From an uncultured Oscillospiraceae bacterium (GTDB taxonomy: Bacteria > Bacillota > Clostridia > Oscillospirales > Acutalibacteraceae): 64,000 nt of DNA. Below, piece after piece: positions 23,963-31,542 of the stretch. The DNA is taken from NCBI GenBank assembly GCA_902492895.1, contig CABUNG010000009.1, forward strand, positions 6,243 through 70,242, in the 5' to 3' direction. The notes under the pieces are model-generated. The model was not told the origin of the DNA, made no database searches, and saw nothing but the letters and a program-made list of their open reading frames with translations. The first letter of the stretch is position 1. Each line of letters opens with the position of its first letter. The position numbers and the translations under genes are program-made.

Positions 23963-24490
23963 TTATTCTGCATCGGGCTCGAGAAGCCCGTAATCCCCGT
24001 CCCGACGGCGGTAAACCACATTGATTTCACCGGTTTCCCCGTTGCGGAACATATAAAACTGATGCCCGATCAAATTCATCTGTAAAATGGCCTCTTCCAC
24101 GTCCAGAGGCTTGACCGGGAAGGATTTGGATTTGACGATATGGAACTCCTCTTCATATCCTTCCGGGCTGTCGGCGGGCACGTCATCGAACGCGTGAACC
24201 CGCAGCCGTTTTTCCAGCCGCGTTTTATTCTTCCGAATCTGCCGCAGCAGCACATCCATCAAACGGTCGACCGCCTCGTTCGGATCCTCCGAGGCATCTT
24301 CGGCACGGAACACCATGCCGTTGTAACGGATGGTGATTTCCACCCGCATCAGACTGCGTTCACTGGTCACGGTCACGTCGGCCTTGGCATCGGATTCAAA
24401 GAACTTATCCATCTTGGAGAGCTTGGCTTCGGTGCGCTCTGTAAAGGACGGGCGAAGAGTGCATTTCCTGCCGGTAATCTTTACCTTCAT
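23963..24490 (-). CDS. hpf: Ribosome hibernation promoting factor (long form)
   Basis: A 175-residue long-form HPF that dimerises 70S ribosomes into inactive 100S particles in stationary phase. The N-terminal S30AE domain (about 1-100: KITGRKCTLRPSFTERTEAK, VTVTSERSLMRVEITIRYNG) is joined by a linker to the C-terminal dimerisation domain (about 115-172: VKSKSFPVKPLDVEEAILQM, NGETGEINVVYRRRDGDYG). ATG at 24490 has GGAG 8 nt upstream; a GTG three codons earlier is the alternative. Terminated by the strong hairpin downstream, so monocistronic. Confidence 0.96.
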   Translation of the reverse strand: MKVKITGRKCTLRPSFTERTEAKLSKMDKFFESDAKADVTVTSERSLMRVEITIRYNGMVFRAEDASEDPNEAVDRLMDVLLRQIRKNKTRLEKRLRVHAFDDVPADSPEGYEEEFHIVKSKSFPVKPLDVEEAILQMNLIGHQFYMFRNGETGEINVVYRRRDGDYGLLEPDAE

Positions 24491-24619
24491 ACGATTCACT
24501 CCTATCCTTTTTCATGGGTCCGGACCTCCTCCCGCCGGGAAGAGTTCCTATTCTTAGTATACCAGAATTCCCCATGAAAATAAACAAGGAAATGTGAATG
24601 TTTTGAGGCCGGACTCCAC

Positions 24620-25462
24620 TTACAGGACCATCGACGCGTGCCGCGTGACATGACAGCCCACATTGACCGCGACCGGCAGCCCCGCGATATGGGTGGGATA
24701 GGTCTCGATCGCCACGCCAAGCGCTGTCGAAACCCCACCGAAGCCCTGCGGGCCGATATTCAGTTCGTTGACGAGCCGGAGAGCGTCCCGTTCCATCTCG
24801 GCGTAATAGGGATCGGGATGCGGCCGGTCGAGCGGCCGGCAGAGCGCCCGCTTCGCCAGACAGGCGCAGAGCTCAAAATCTCCGCCGATCCCCACGCCAA
24901 GAATCATCGGCGGACAGGGATTGCTCCCCGCCTCTTTCGCCGCCCGGACGATGCACTCGAGCACCTGTTCCCGGCCGGACGCCGGCGTCAGCATAAAGAT
25001 CCGGCTCATATTTTCGCTGCCGAACCCTTTGGGGGCCACCATCAGCTCGAGCCGGTCCCCCTCCGTCAGCTCCACATGCAAGACGGCAGGCGTATTGTCC
25101 CCCGTATTGACCCGCCGCAGCGGATCCCCCACGACGGAGCAGCGAAGCAAGCCCTCGGTGTAGCCCCGGGACACCCCGCGGTTGACGGCATCCCGGAGAA
25201 GGCCGCCGGTGATATGAACGTCCTGCCCCAGGCGAACGAACACCACCGCCATGCCGGTATCCTGACAAACGGGCAGGCCGAGTTCCTCGGCCGCGTCGAG
25301 ATTGTCCTCCAAATCCCGCATGATATCCCGGGCCAGCGGCGCCGTTTCCCGGCCGGCCGCGCCGCGTACCGCGCGGCAGACGTCCGCAGGCAGACGCCGG
25401 TTTGCCTCGATGCACAAATCTCGCACCGCTTCTTCAATAGCGGAGACCGCGATATCCCGCAT
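24620..25462 (-). CDS. Class I fumarate hydratase / tartrate dehydratase alpha subunit
   Basis: A 280-residue alpha subunit of the two-subunit [4Fe-4S] hydratases that interconvert fumarate and malate or dehydrate tartrate. The three cluster cysteines are visible: CQDTG, NPCPPMILGVG and VNVGCHVTRHA. The length is that of an isolated alpha subunit, and no beta subunit follows or precedes it; the next gene on the strand is an amidohydrolase. The beta subunit may lie elsewhere or the protein may act alone. ATG at 25462 has AAAGGAGG upstream. Exact substrate not decidable from sequence. Confidence 0.9.
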   Translation of the reverse strand: MRDIAVSAIEEAVRDLCIEANRRLPADVCRAVRGAAGRETAPLARDIMRDLEDNLDAAEELGLPVCQDTGMAVVFVRLGQDVHITGGLLRDAVNRGVSRGYTEGLLRCSVVGDPLRRVNTGDNTPAVLHVELTEGDRLELMVAPKGFGSENMSRIFMLTPASGREQVLECIVRAAKEAGSNPCPPMILGVGIGGDFELCACLAKRALCRPLDRPHPDPYYAEMERDALRLVNELNIGPQGFGGVSTALGVAIETYPTHIAGLPVAVNVGCHVTRHASMVL

Positions 25463-25494
25463 GGAGAAATTCCTCCTTTATGACATCTTTTCCT

Positions 25495-26649
25495 TTACAA
25501 CACCCGGACGCCTGCGGCGAACACCGCGGACGGCTTGGCCATGACACTGAGCGGATCGCCCGGGAACAGCACCAGATCGGCGTCCTTGCCTGGAGCGATC
25601 GACCCCACACGATCGTCGAGGCCACACAGGCGGGCCGGCCAGAGAGTGACGGCCTTCAGGGCCGCCTCATGAGGCAGGCCTTCCCGGACCGCCAGTCCCG
25701 CACACAAAGCGAGATACTGCTGCGGGATCACGGGATGATCGTTGATGATCGCGATCTCCACACCGGCGGCATAGAGGATGCCGGGGTTCGCGGGGGTCAG
25801 GCGGCTGAGCTCGGGCTTGCTGCGGTCGCACAGCAGCGGCCCGCAGAGCACCCGCATTCCTTCCGCAGCCAAAATATCCGCCGCAAGATGCGCCTCGGTT
25901 CCGTGGACGATGACGGCCTGCAGATGAAACTCTTTCGCCAGCCGGGCGGCAGTGAATATGTCGTCGAGGCGGTGGGCATGGAAATGAACCGGAAGCTCTC
26001 CGCGCAGGACCGGCAGCAGCGCCTCGCACTTGGCGTCGTATTCCGGCTCGTCCACATCGGGATCGTTATTCGCCCGGTCCTTGTCGTCCCCATACCGCTT
26101 GGCTTCGAGCAGCTGTTCCCGGATGATCGCCGCGGTGGCCATGCGGGTGACGGGCGTCTGGCTTTTCCCATGATAGGTGGTTTTCGGATTTTCTCCCAGC
26201 GCCATTTTCATCGCAAGCGGCGCCTTAAGCACCATGTCGTCGATGCGGCAGCCGTAGGTTTTCATGGCAACCGACTGTCCGCCGATGGGATTGGCGCTGC
26301 CCGGCCCCGTGACGACGGTGGTCACGCCCGCTTCGAGCGCCTCCCGGAAACAGCGGTCCTGGGGATTGACCGCATCCACCGCCCGCATCTGGGGTGTGGC
26401 GGGATCGGTGTCCTCATTCCCGTCGTCCCCTTCAAAACCCAGGCCGTCCTCCCACATGCCGATGTGGGAATGGGCATCGATCAGACCCGGAAGGAGCCAG
26501 CCGCCCCCGGCGTCCAGCACATCCCCCTGCGTCATAGGCGCCGCCGTCATGGGGCCGACGGAGGCGATCCGGCCATCCCGCACATCGACATAGCCGTCTT
26601 CAATAACCGGGGCATCCATCGGGAACACCCGCGCGTGCACAATCCGCAT
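25495..26649 (-). CDS. Amidohydrolase (imidazolonepropionase-like, COG1228)
   Basis: A 384-residue metal-dependent hydrolase with a TIM-barrel core. It has the HxH motif in LIDAHSHIGMWED, further metal His residues in VHFHAHR and VIVHGTEAH, and the Asp in IINDHP. The N-terminal and C-terminal parts (VGSIAPGKDADLVLFPGDPL) form the composite beta-sandwich. The enzyme probably opens a cyclic amide or a peptide-like bond, but the substrate is unknown. ATG at 26649 follows AAAGAAGGCGGCGT. It lies upstream of the fumarase gene on the same strand with a 32-bp gap, so the two may be co-transcribed. Confidence 0.85.
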   Translation of the reverse strand: MRIVHARVFPMDAPVIEDGYVDVRDGRIASVGPMTAAPMTQGDVLDAGGGWLLPGLIDAHSHIGMWEDGLGFEGDDGNEDTDPATPQMRAVDAVNPQDRCFREALEAGVTTVVTGPGSANPIGGQSVAMKTYGCRIDDMVLKAPLAMKMALGENPKTTYHGKSQTPVTRMATAAIIREQLLEAKRYGDDKDRANNDPDVDEPEYDAKCEALLPVLRGELPVHFHAHRLDDIFTAARLAKEFHLQAVIVHGTEAHLAADILAAEGMRVLCGPLLCDRSKPELSRLTPANPGILYAAGVEIAIINDHPVIPQQYLALCAGLAVREGLPHEAALKAVTLWPARLCGLDDRVGSIAPGKDADLVLFPGDPLSVMAKPSAVFAAGVRVL

Positions 26650-26667
26650 ACGCCGCCTTCTTTCAAA

Positions 26668-26711
26668 GAAAGGGCAGGACGCGCGGGAGATTTCCCCTGC
26701 TCGCCCTGCCT
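26668..26711 (-). terminator. Probable terminator after yabR
   Basis: GGCAGGGCG-containing stem paired with CCTGCCCTTTC through an inner GGGGA / TCTCCC helix; it ends with CTTTCTTTG on the minus strand, between yabR and the amidohydrolase gene. Confidence 0.5.
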
Positions 26712-26725
26712 GTTACTTGTTCGGA

Positions 26726-27160
26726 TTATTTCGAACCGCCGCCGCGGCGGGAGAAGCCCCCGTGCTTGCCGTCGACGGAGCGTTTGAGGTCCAGCATTTT
26801 CTCGTCGCTGGTCTGCTTGAACTTGGACATCATGTCCTCAAAACTGCTGCTGTCCGAGCGGGAGGGCTGCCATTCAAATCCGCCCGGCCGGCCGGGAGAG
26901 ACCGCACGCGCGGTCCGCGGAGCCGGATCCACAGCCTTTTTCATCGACAGGCTGACCTTGCCATCCTCGCCGATGTTCAGGATTTTGACCTTGACCATCT
27001 GGTTTTCCGTGACGTAATCTCGGATTTCCTTGACATACGTGGGCGCCACCTCGGATATATGGACCATTCCGGTCTTGCCGCCCGGCAGTTCCACGAAGGC
27101 TCCGAATTTCGTGATCCCCGTCACTTTGCCCTCAACAACCGCTCCAACTTCCAGTGCCAT
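26726..27160 (-). CDS. yabR: S1-domain RNA-binding protein YabR
   Basis: A 144-residue protein with one N-terminal S1 domain (residues 1-72: GAVVEGKVTGITKFGAFVEL, then GKTGMVHISEVA and VKVKILNIGEDGKVSLSMKK) and a disordered basic tail ending RRGGGSK. It probably binds RNA or ribosomes; YabR/YugI-type proteins have no firm role. Position after divIC at the end of the yab cluster matches Bacillus subtilis. ATG at 27160 follows GGGGGAAAACGCACGC. The tail resembles glycine/arginine-rich RNA-binding regions. Confidence 0.9.
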   Translation of the reverse strand: MALEVGAVVEGKVTGITKFGAFVELPGGKTGMVHISEVAPTYVKEIRDYVTENQMVKVKILNIGEDGKVSLSMKKAVDPAPRTARAVSPGRPGGFEWQPSRSDSSSFEDMMSKFKQTSDEKMLDLKRSVDGKHGGFSRRGGGSK

Positions 27161-27196
27161 ATGCGTGCGTTTTCCCCCTACAGCTTTTTTTATGTA

Positions 27197-27475
27197 TCAG
27201 TCGCCCGGAACCTCGATAATGATGGTTTCGTTCGGCTTGGTCAACCCTTTCTTGCGGGCCTGCTGCTCCTGATAGGTTTCATAGTTGTCGCTTTTATTCT
27301 GCAAATCTTCGTTGACGCGCTGATATGCCGCGATTTGCTGGTCGATCCCGTCAATCTTTTTCTGGCTTTCAACAATCTGAAATTGAAGCTGGATCAGCAT
27401 GACGATCACGTACACAGAAAACGCGAGCAGCGCGATCCGAAGAAAAATGCTTTTCTTCTTTTTCACGGCTCTCAT
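27197..27475 (-). CDS. divIC: Septum formation initiator DivIC (FtsB-like)
   Basis: A 92-residue bitopic division protein: basic N terminus, membrane helix (about residues 10-30), then a coiled coil (QIVESQKKIDGIDQQIAAYQ) and the C-terminal segment ending KPNETIIIEVPGD. It joins FtsL and the FtsQ homologue in the divisome to activate septal peptidoglycan synthesis. The yabQ-divIC-yabR order is the Bacillus arrangement. ATG at 27475 has GAAGGGAATCAAG upstream. Essential-type gene downstream of sporulation genes, so it probably has an extra promoter. Confidence 0.92.
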   Translation of the reverse strand: MRAVKKKKSIFLRIALLAFSVYVIVMLIQLQFQIVESQKKIDGIDQQIAAYQRVNEDLQNKSDNYETYQEQQARKKGLTKPNETIIIEVPGD

Positions 27476-27519
27476 ACGACTTGATTCCCTTCTATGTAAA
27501 GGCCGTCCCTGTTGGTTTT

Positions 27520-28035
27520 CTATTCTTTTTGATTATACAATACGGATAGGGGCCGTTGCAAGACCTTTTTGATATTTCTGCCGATTTTTTTAAAGAAACC
27601 GGATATTGGGCGCCCGATCTTGGCCAAAAGCCGTCCCAAGGCGGCAAGGGGGCGCTTTACCAGCTTCCAAAGCAGACGGAACGGAAAAAAAATCGCTTTC
27701 CACAGCATCTTCCAAAGCCACAAAATCGCGGCGATCACCTGCTTTGCGCAGCGCATCACCGCCCGGCCGACAGTGAAATAATAGGCCGTGAACCCGGTGA
27801 CGAGACCCAGAAACAAATAAAAGCGCAGCTCTCCGCCGGTCACGGCCAGGGCGAAGAGAAAGGTGATGACACTACTGAGCGTAAAATACAGGAGATCCTG
27901 GAAAAAAATCACCCGGGCGGAAGGCCGCATCATCAGCCGTATCACCCGGAACACATCGTAAAACGCCCCCAGCAGGAACCCAAGCCCTCCGGCCAGAAAC
28001 AGCTCCTGCAGCTGGCCGCTGTTAGTAATCCCCAT
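27520..28035 (-). CDS. yabQ: Spore cortex biosynthesis protein YabQ
   Basis: A 171-residue membrane protein of the mother cell needed for cortex synthesis. It has about three membrane helices near the start (LQELFLAGGLGFLLGAFYDV, FFQDLLYFTLSSVITFLFAL, FYLFLGLVTGFTAYYF) and a basic tail with amphipathic helices. ATG at 28035 has AAAGGAG nine bases upstream; a TTG two codons earlier would be too close. It follows yabP with a 14-bp gap. The tail is longer and more basic than the Bacillus protein. Confidence 0.9.
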   Translation of the reverse strand: MGITNSGQLQELFLAGGLGFLLGAFYDVFRVIRLMMRPSARVIFFQDLLYFTLSSVITFLFALAVTGGELRFYLFLGLVTGFTAYYFTVGRAVMRCAKQVIAAILWLWKMLWKAIFFPFRLLWKLVKRPLAALGRLLAKIGRPISGFFKKIGRNIKKVLQRPLSVLYNQKE

Positions 28036-28049
28036 CGGCAACGGCTCCT

Positions 28050-28337
28050 TTACTTAAACAGCCGACCAAAAAAGCCGCCGGAACGGGAATGCACCTCCGC
28101 GTAGCTCAGGGACTGGATGGACCCCTCCAGCGTCAGTTCCCCCGTCTCCACATTCAGACGGTTGATATGCAGCCCCTCCCCCTTGACCGTCAGCTCCCCA
28201 AGATCGGTGTAAATGATCACCGTCAGTTCGTCAAAGCTGTCCACATCCGACACGCCCGAAACCGTCAGAGCCCGTCGGTCTTCGAGCACGAGATGATGGG
28301 GCATCGCCTGAATGGCTTTTGAAGCTTCCTCTTTCAT
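28050..28337 (-). CDS. yabP: Sporulation protein YabP
   Basis: A 95-residue spore-coat-associated protein of the YabP/YqfC family. HHLVLEDRRALTVSGVSDVD, DSFDELTVII and GEGLHINRLNVETGELTLEG are the family pattern, a predicted beta-rich sandwich. In Bacillus it acts with YabQ in cortex formation. ATG at 28337 has AAGGAGGAGCC upstream. A sigma-E-type promoter lies about 30 bp upstream and a terminator of the preceding unit beyond it, so this gene opens a mother-cell transcription unit with yabQ, divIC and yabR. Confidence 0.93.
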   Translation of the reverse strand: MKEEASKAIQAMPHHLVLEDRRALTVSGVSDVDSFDELTVIIYTDLGELTVKGEGLHINRLNVETGELTLEGSIQSLSYAEVHSRSGGFFGRLFK

Positions 28338-28367
28338 GCCGGCTCCTCCTTACCTTGTCATAATTCC

Positions 28368-28396
28368 ATTCTATGAGAGGATCGGACGGTTTATGC
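28368..28396 (-). promoter_or_regulatory. Sigma-E-type promoter for yabP-yabQ
   Basis: On the minus strand GCATAAA (28390-28396) and CATAGAAT (28368-28375) are 14 bases apart, close to the sigma-E consensus (xATA and CATACAnT), and point at yabP. This agrees with yabP and yabQ being mother-cell genes. Confidence 0.65.
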
Positions 28397-28428
28397 GGAC
28401 ACCGCACACGAAGAGGAAAAGGGCCGGC

Positions 28429-28469
28429 AAAAAACATCCCCGGAGAAGCCGCCGCTTCTCCGGGGATGT
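28429..28469 (-). terminator. Terminator between rqcP and yabP
   Basis: ACATCCCCGGAGAAG / CTTCTCCGGGGATGT, 15-bp perfect stem, 6-base loop, then TTTTTT on the minus strand. Confidence 0.92.
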
Positions 28470-28554
28470 GGATACTGTATGACATAAATTCGGGTTTATT
28501 CAAGCGAAAAAGCGGTTAAATCGCCGTTTTCTCCGACAGCCGCTCTAAAACCCC

Positions 28555-28800
28555 TCAGGAATTGAGCAAACGGTACAGCAGCGCCGCATCGTTTTTCGCC
28601 ACGGTTTCCTGAACCGAGACGATCTCGGCTTTCAGCTCCCGCGCTCCCAGGGACAGGCAGAGCACGTCGCCCGGCTTTACCTCATAGGAAGCTCTCGCCG
28701 CTTTGCCGTTGACCAGCACCCGTCCGGCATCGCACGCTTCGTTTGCAACCGTCCGGCGCTTGATCAAGCGGGACACTTTCAGGTATTTGTCCAGCCGCAT
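28555..28800 (-). CDS. rqcP: S4-domain RNA-binding protein RqcP (YabO)
   Basis: An 81-residue protein consisting of one S4 domain: MRLDKYLKVSRLIKRRTVAN, then AGRVLVNGKAARASYEVKPGD. RqcP works with RqcH in ribosome-associated quality control, stabilising the peptidyl-tRNA for poly-Ala tailing. ATG at 28800 follows GAGGAGAGATCACG; the open frame begins 24 codons upstream without a site. It lies between hup and the terminator at 28429-28469. The lysine-rich N-terminal helix matches the family. Confidence 0.93.
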   Translation of the reverse strand: MRLDKYLKVSRLIKRRTVANEACDAGRVLVNGKAARASYEVKPGDVLCLSLGARELKAEIVSVQETVAKNDAALLYRLLNS

Positions 28801-28856
28801 CGTGATCTCTCCTCTACTCGATATCCCATACTCGGCATGGGTCTTTATAAACGCAT

Positions 28857-28883
28857 AGGAGCCGTCCTGCACGGACGGCTCCT
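28857..28883 (-). repeat. Hairpin between hup and rqcP
   Basis: AGGAGCCGTCC / GGACGGCTCCT, 11-bp perfect stem with loop TGCAC, 30 bp after the hup stop. There is no T-run, so it may trim or stabilise the hup mRNA 3' end or attenuate read-through into rqcP rather than terminate fully. Confidence 0.6.
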
Positions 28884-28913
28884 AAGTAAGGGATTTCGCC
28901 AATGACGACGGAC

Positions 28914-29189
28914 TTACTTCGCCACCGCATCCTTAAAGGACTTGCCAGCCTTGAAAACGGGCTGCTTGGAAGCCGGAATGACAATGGCTTCCTTCGTGCG
29001 GGGATTGCGGCCGGTGCGGGCTTCGCGGGCACGCACTTCGAAGGTTCCAAAGCCCACCAGCTGGACCTTGTCACCGGAAGAAACGGCTTCGACAACGGAT
29101 TCCAGAACAGCGGAAACGGCTTTCTCGGCGTCCTTCTTGGACATCCCGGTTTTCTCGGTCACAGCAGCGATCAGTTCGACTTTGTTCAT
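28914..29189 (-). CDS. hup: HU family DNA-binding protein
   Basis: A 91-residue histone-like nucleoid protein. MNKVELIAAVTEKTGMSKKD, the arm region RNPRTKEAIVIPASKQPVFK and the end GKSFKDAV are typical; the Pro at the arm tip (IPAS) that kinks DNA is present. ATG at 29189 has GGAGG upstream. Located between mazG and rqcP as in Bacillus relatives, and probably highly expressed from the mazG promoter or one within the mazG gene. Confidence 0.97.
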   Translation of the reverse strand: MNKVELIAAVTEKTGMSKKDAEKAVSAVLESVVEAVSSGDKVQLVGFGTFEVRAREARTGRNPRTKEAIVIPASKQPVFKAGKSFKDAVAK

Positions 29190-29202
29190 GATGAAACCTC
29201 CA

Positions 29203-30039
29203 TTACTTTTTATATCCCAGCGGGGATGATTCCTCGCGCGGATCCAATTGTTTAGCCTCGTCCCACAGCGCATCCATCTCCGCAAGGGACGCGGCGGCCA
29301 GATCGATGTTCCGGTCTTTCGCCAGCTCCTCCACCCGGGCAAACCGGCGGATGAACTTATCAGTCGAGGCAGTCAGCGCCTGTTCGGCATCGGTGTGCAG
29401 GAAGCGGGACACGTTGACGGCGGAGAACAGCAGGTCTCCCAGCTCCTCCTCGACCGCTGCGGCGTCCTGCGACGCGAGCGCGTCTTTGAACTCCGCGGTT
29501 TCGCTGTCGAGCGCCTCCAAAGCCCCGGAGATATCCGGCCAGTCGAACCCCACCCGTTTGGCGCGGTTCTGTACCTTCGCCGCCCGCATGAGCGCGGGCA
29601 ACGACCGCGGCACTCCCTCGAGCAGTTCGGCCTGCGTTTTGCCGCCCTTGGTCTGCCGCTTGATGGCATCCCAGTTTTTAAGCACCTGTCCCGTTCCGTC
29701 CACGGTGATCTCCCCGAAGACATGGGGGTGCCGGACGATCAGTTTTTTGCAGATCCCGTCCACGACGTCGGCAAAAGCGAAGGTGCCCTGTTCCTCCTCG
29801 ATCCGGGAATGGAACACCACCTGGAGCAGCACGTCGCCGAGTTCTTCCTTGAGACCGTCGGTATCCCGCTGGCGGATCGCCTCGAGCGCCTCATGTGTCT
29901 CTTCCAGAAAATCGGTGAGGATGCTTTCGTGTGTCTGCTCCCGATCCCAGGGACAGCCCCCGGGAGAGCGCAGCAGCGCCATGATCGCCAGCAGATCGTC
30001 GACCGTATACCGGTCCTTGGTTGGGAACGAGACAGCCAT
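29203..30039 (-). CDS. mazG: Nucleoside triphosphate pyrophosphohydrolase MazG
   Basis: A 278-residue all-alpha NTP pyrophosphatase that cleaves NTPs and dNTPs to NMPs plus PPi, clearing non-canonical nucleotides. Two MazG domains are visible: the first with CPWDREQTHESI, EETHEALEAI and EELGDVLLQVVFHS, the second around EEELGDLLFSAVN. Acidic ExxE-12-28-ExxD metal motifs are intact in both. ATG at 30039 follows GGAGGAAGGCAT. In Bacillus this gene is yabN, upstream of yabO; the synteny holds here with hup between. Confidence 0.94.
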   Translation of the reverse strand: MAVSFPTKDRYTVDDLLAIMALLRSPGGCPWDREQTHESILTDFLEETHEALEAIRQRDTDGLKEELGDVLLQVVFHSRIEEEQGTFAFADVVDGICKKLIVRHPHVFGEITVDGTGQVLKNWDAIKRQTKGGKTQAELLEGVPRSLPALMRAAKVQNRAKRVGFDWPDISGALEALDSETAEFKDALASQDAAAVEEELGDLLFSAVNVSRFLHTDAEQALTASTDKFIRRFARVEELAKDRNIDLAAASLAEMDALWDEAKQLDPREESSPLGYKK

Positions 30040-30113
30040 ATGCCTTCCTCCGCATCGGAGACTCCGCGTCACACCGTGTTTAGAAAACCCGACGTTCTTT
30101 GCGGAACATCCCT

Positions 30114-30142
30114 ATATTAACCTATCTGATTTCCTTTTTCAA
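30114..30142 (-). promoter_or_regulatory. Sigma-A-type promoter for mazG
   Basis: On the minus strand TTGAAA (30137-30142), 17 bases, TAATAT (30114-30119), 75 bp upstream of the mazG start. Confidence 0.75.
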
Positions 30143-30239
30143 GAACTTTGTGCAATTTTTTCTTTGAAACGAAGCCCAAAAAGGCAAATATTTGGTTTCA
30201 AGACGTGATTTCCTGGTGATTTTGCCAGTTTCCACCAGT

Positions 30240-31529
30240 TTATCGCGCGAGAATGTTTTTTACGGCCTCTGAGACCTTGGCCCTCACCTGGTCGATGTCG
30301 AGAGTGAGGAAAACACCGTCCCGATACACCACACGGCCATCCACCATCGTCAGGCATACGGCCCCGCCGTTTGCCGCATACACCAGATTGGACAGAGCCG
30401 CGTGGCAGGGGGTCATGACCGGCGTCTCCATATCCACCATCACGAGATCCGCCTGATAGCCGGCGGCAATGTCCCCCGTCGTTTCCCGTCCCTGGGACAG
30501 AGCTCCGGCCCGGGTTGCCATATAGAAGGTTTCCGAAGCCGGCAGGGCGAGCGGATCCCGCGCCACGCCCTTAGCCAGCAGAGAGGCGGTGCGCATCTCC
30601 TCGAACATATCCAACGCGTTGTTGCTGGCGGCCGAGTCGGTCCCGATGGCAACCGGAATGCCAAAGCCGCGCAGTTTCGTCACCTGCGCCACGCCGCTGG
30701 CGAGTTTGAGGTTGCTTTTGGCGCAGTGGGCTACCGTGGCCTCTCCCGCGTGGGCGATGATCTCCATATCCGCGTCGGTCAGCCAGACGCCGTGCGCCAG
30801 CGTGACCGGATTTTCGAGCACACCGGTATCCCGAAGAACCTGTGTGGGCGTTTTTCCGTGGCGTCCGACGCATTCGAGCTGTTCTTTCCGGGTCTCGGCC
30901 AGGTGCACCTGCATACGCGCACCGCTTTCCGCGGCGAGAGCCGCCGCGTCATACAGGATATCGGGACGGGTGGTGTATTCGGAATGAGGTGCCACATCGA
31001 TGCGGATGCGGCCCTCCCCCGCCCCATGCATGGATGACAGAAGATCCCGGATCTCCCCGTAAGCGGGCAGATCCCGGAAAGCTTTCGATGGGTCAAAACA
31101 GCTGATGCCGCGGCCGATATTTGCTTTGATGCCGCAGGTCAGGGCCGCCTCAGCGATGCGGTCACAGAAATAGTACATATCGCTGAAGGAGGTCGTGCCC
31201 GAGGCGAGCATCTCGGCCATGCCGAGCAGACTGCCCCAATAGACGTCCTCCCCTGTCAGTTTGTCCTCAAACGGAAAAATCCGCTTCGTCAGCCAGGTAT
31301 CGAGAGGCAGATCGTCGCCGTATCCCCGCATCAGGGTCATAGCGACATGGGTATGGGCATTGACAAGGCCCGGCATCAGCAGCCGGCCACGGCCGTCCAC
31401 CCGTTCACCTTCCGCCTGCTCCGGCTTTTCAGGGCCCACATAGGCAATCTGCGCCCCCTTTACCACCACGGTCTGATGCGGATGGAGCGTGCCGTCGGCA
31501 CGGACCACCAGAATATCGTCAAACCACAT
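30240..31529 (-). CDS. mtaD: 5-methylthioadenosine/S-adenosylhomocysteine deaminase
   Basis: A 429-residue amidohydrolase of the MtaD/SsnA group, which deaminates MTA and SAH to the inosyl forms. Metal and catalytic residues: HTHVAMTLMRG (HxH), APHSEYTT, VHLAETRKE (His, Glu), HGVWLTDAD, and Asp in GTDSAASNNALDMFEE. ATG at 31529 follows GGGGGCAGCGCGG. The punA gene ends just upstream (13-bp gap), so deamination and phosphorolysis are coupled. The similar guanine deaminase or TrzA-type enzymes are less likely given the neighbour. Starts a purine-salvage pair. Confidence 0.9.
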   Translation of the reverse strand: MWFDDILVVRADGTLHPHQTVVVKGAQIAYVGPEKPEQAEGERVDGRGRLLMPGLVNAHTHVAMTLMRGYGDDLPLDTWLTKRIFPFEDKLTGEDVYWGSLLGMAEMLASGTTSFSDMYYFCDRIAEAALTCGIKANIGRGISCFDPSKAFRDLPAYGEIRDLLSSMHGAGEGRIRIDVAPHSEYTTRPDILYDAAALAAESGARMQVHLAETRKEQLECVGRHGKTPTQVLRDTGVLENPVTLAHGVWLTDADMEIIAHAGEATVAHCAKSNLKLASGVAQVTKLRGFGIPVAIGTDSAASNNALDMFEEMRTASLLAKGVARDPLALPASETFYMATRAGALSQGRETTGDIAAGYQADLVMVDMETPVMTPCHAALSNLVYAANGGAVCLTMVDGRVVYRDGVFLTLDIDQVRAKVSEAVKNILAR

Positions 31530-31542
31530 CCGCGCTGCCCCC

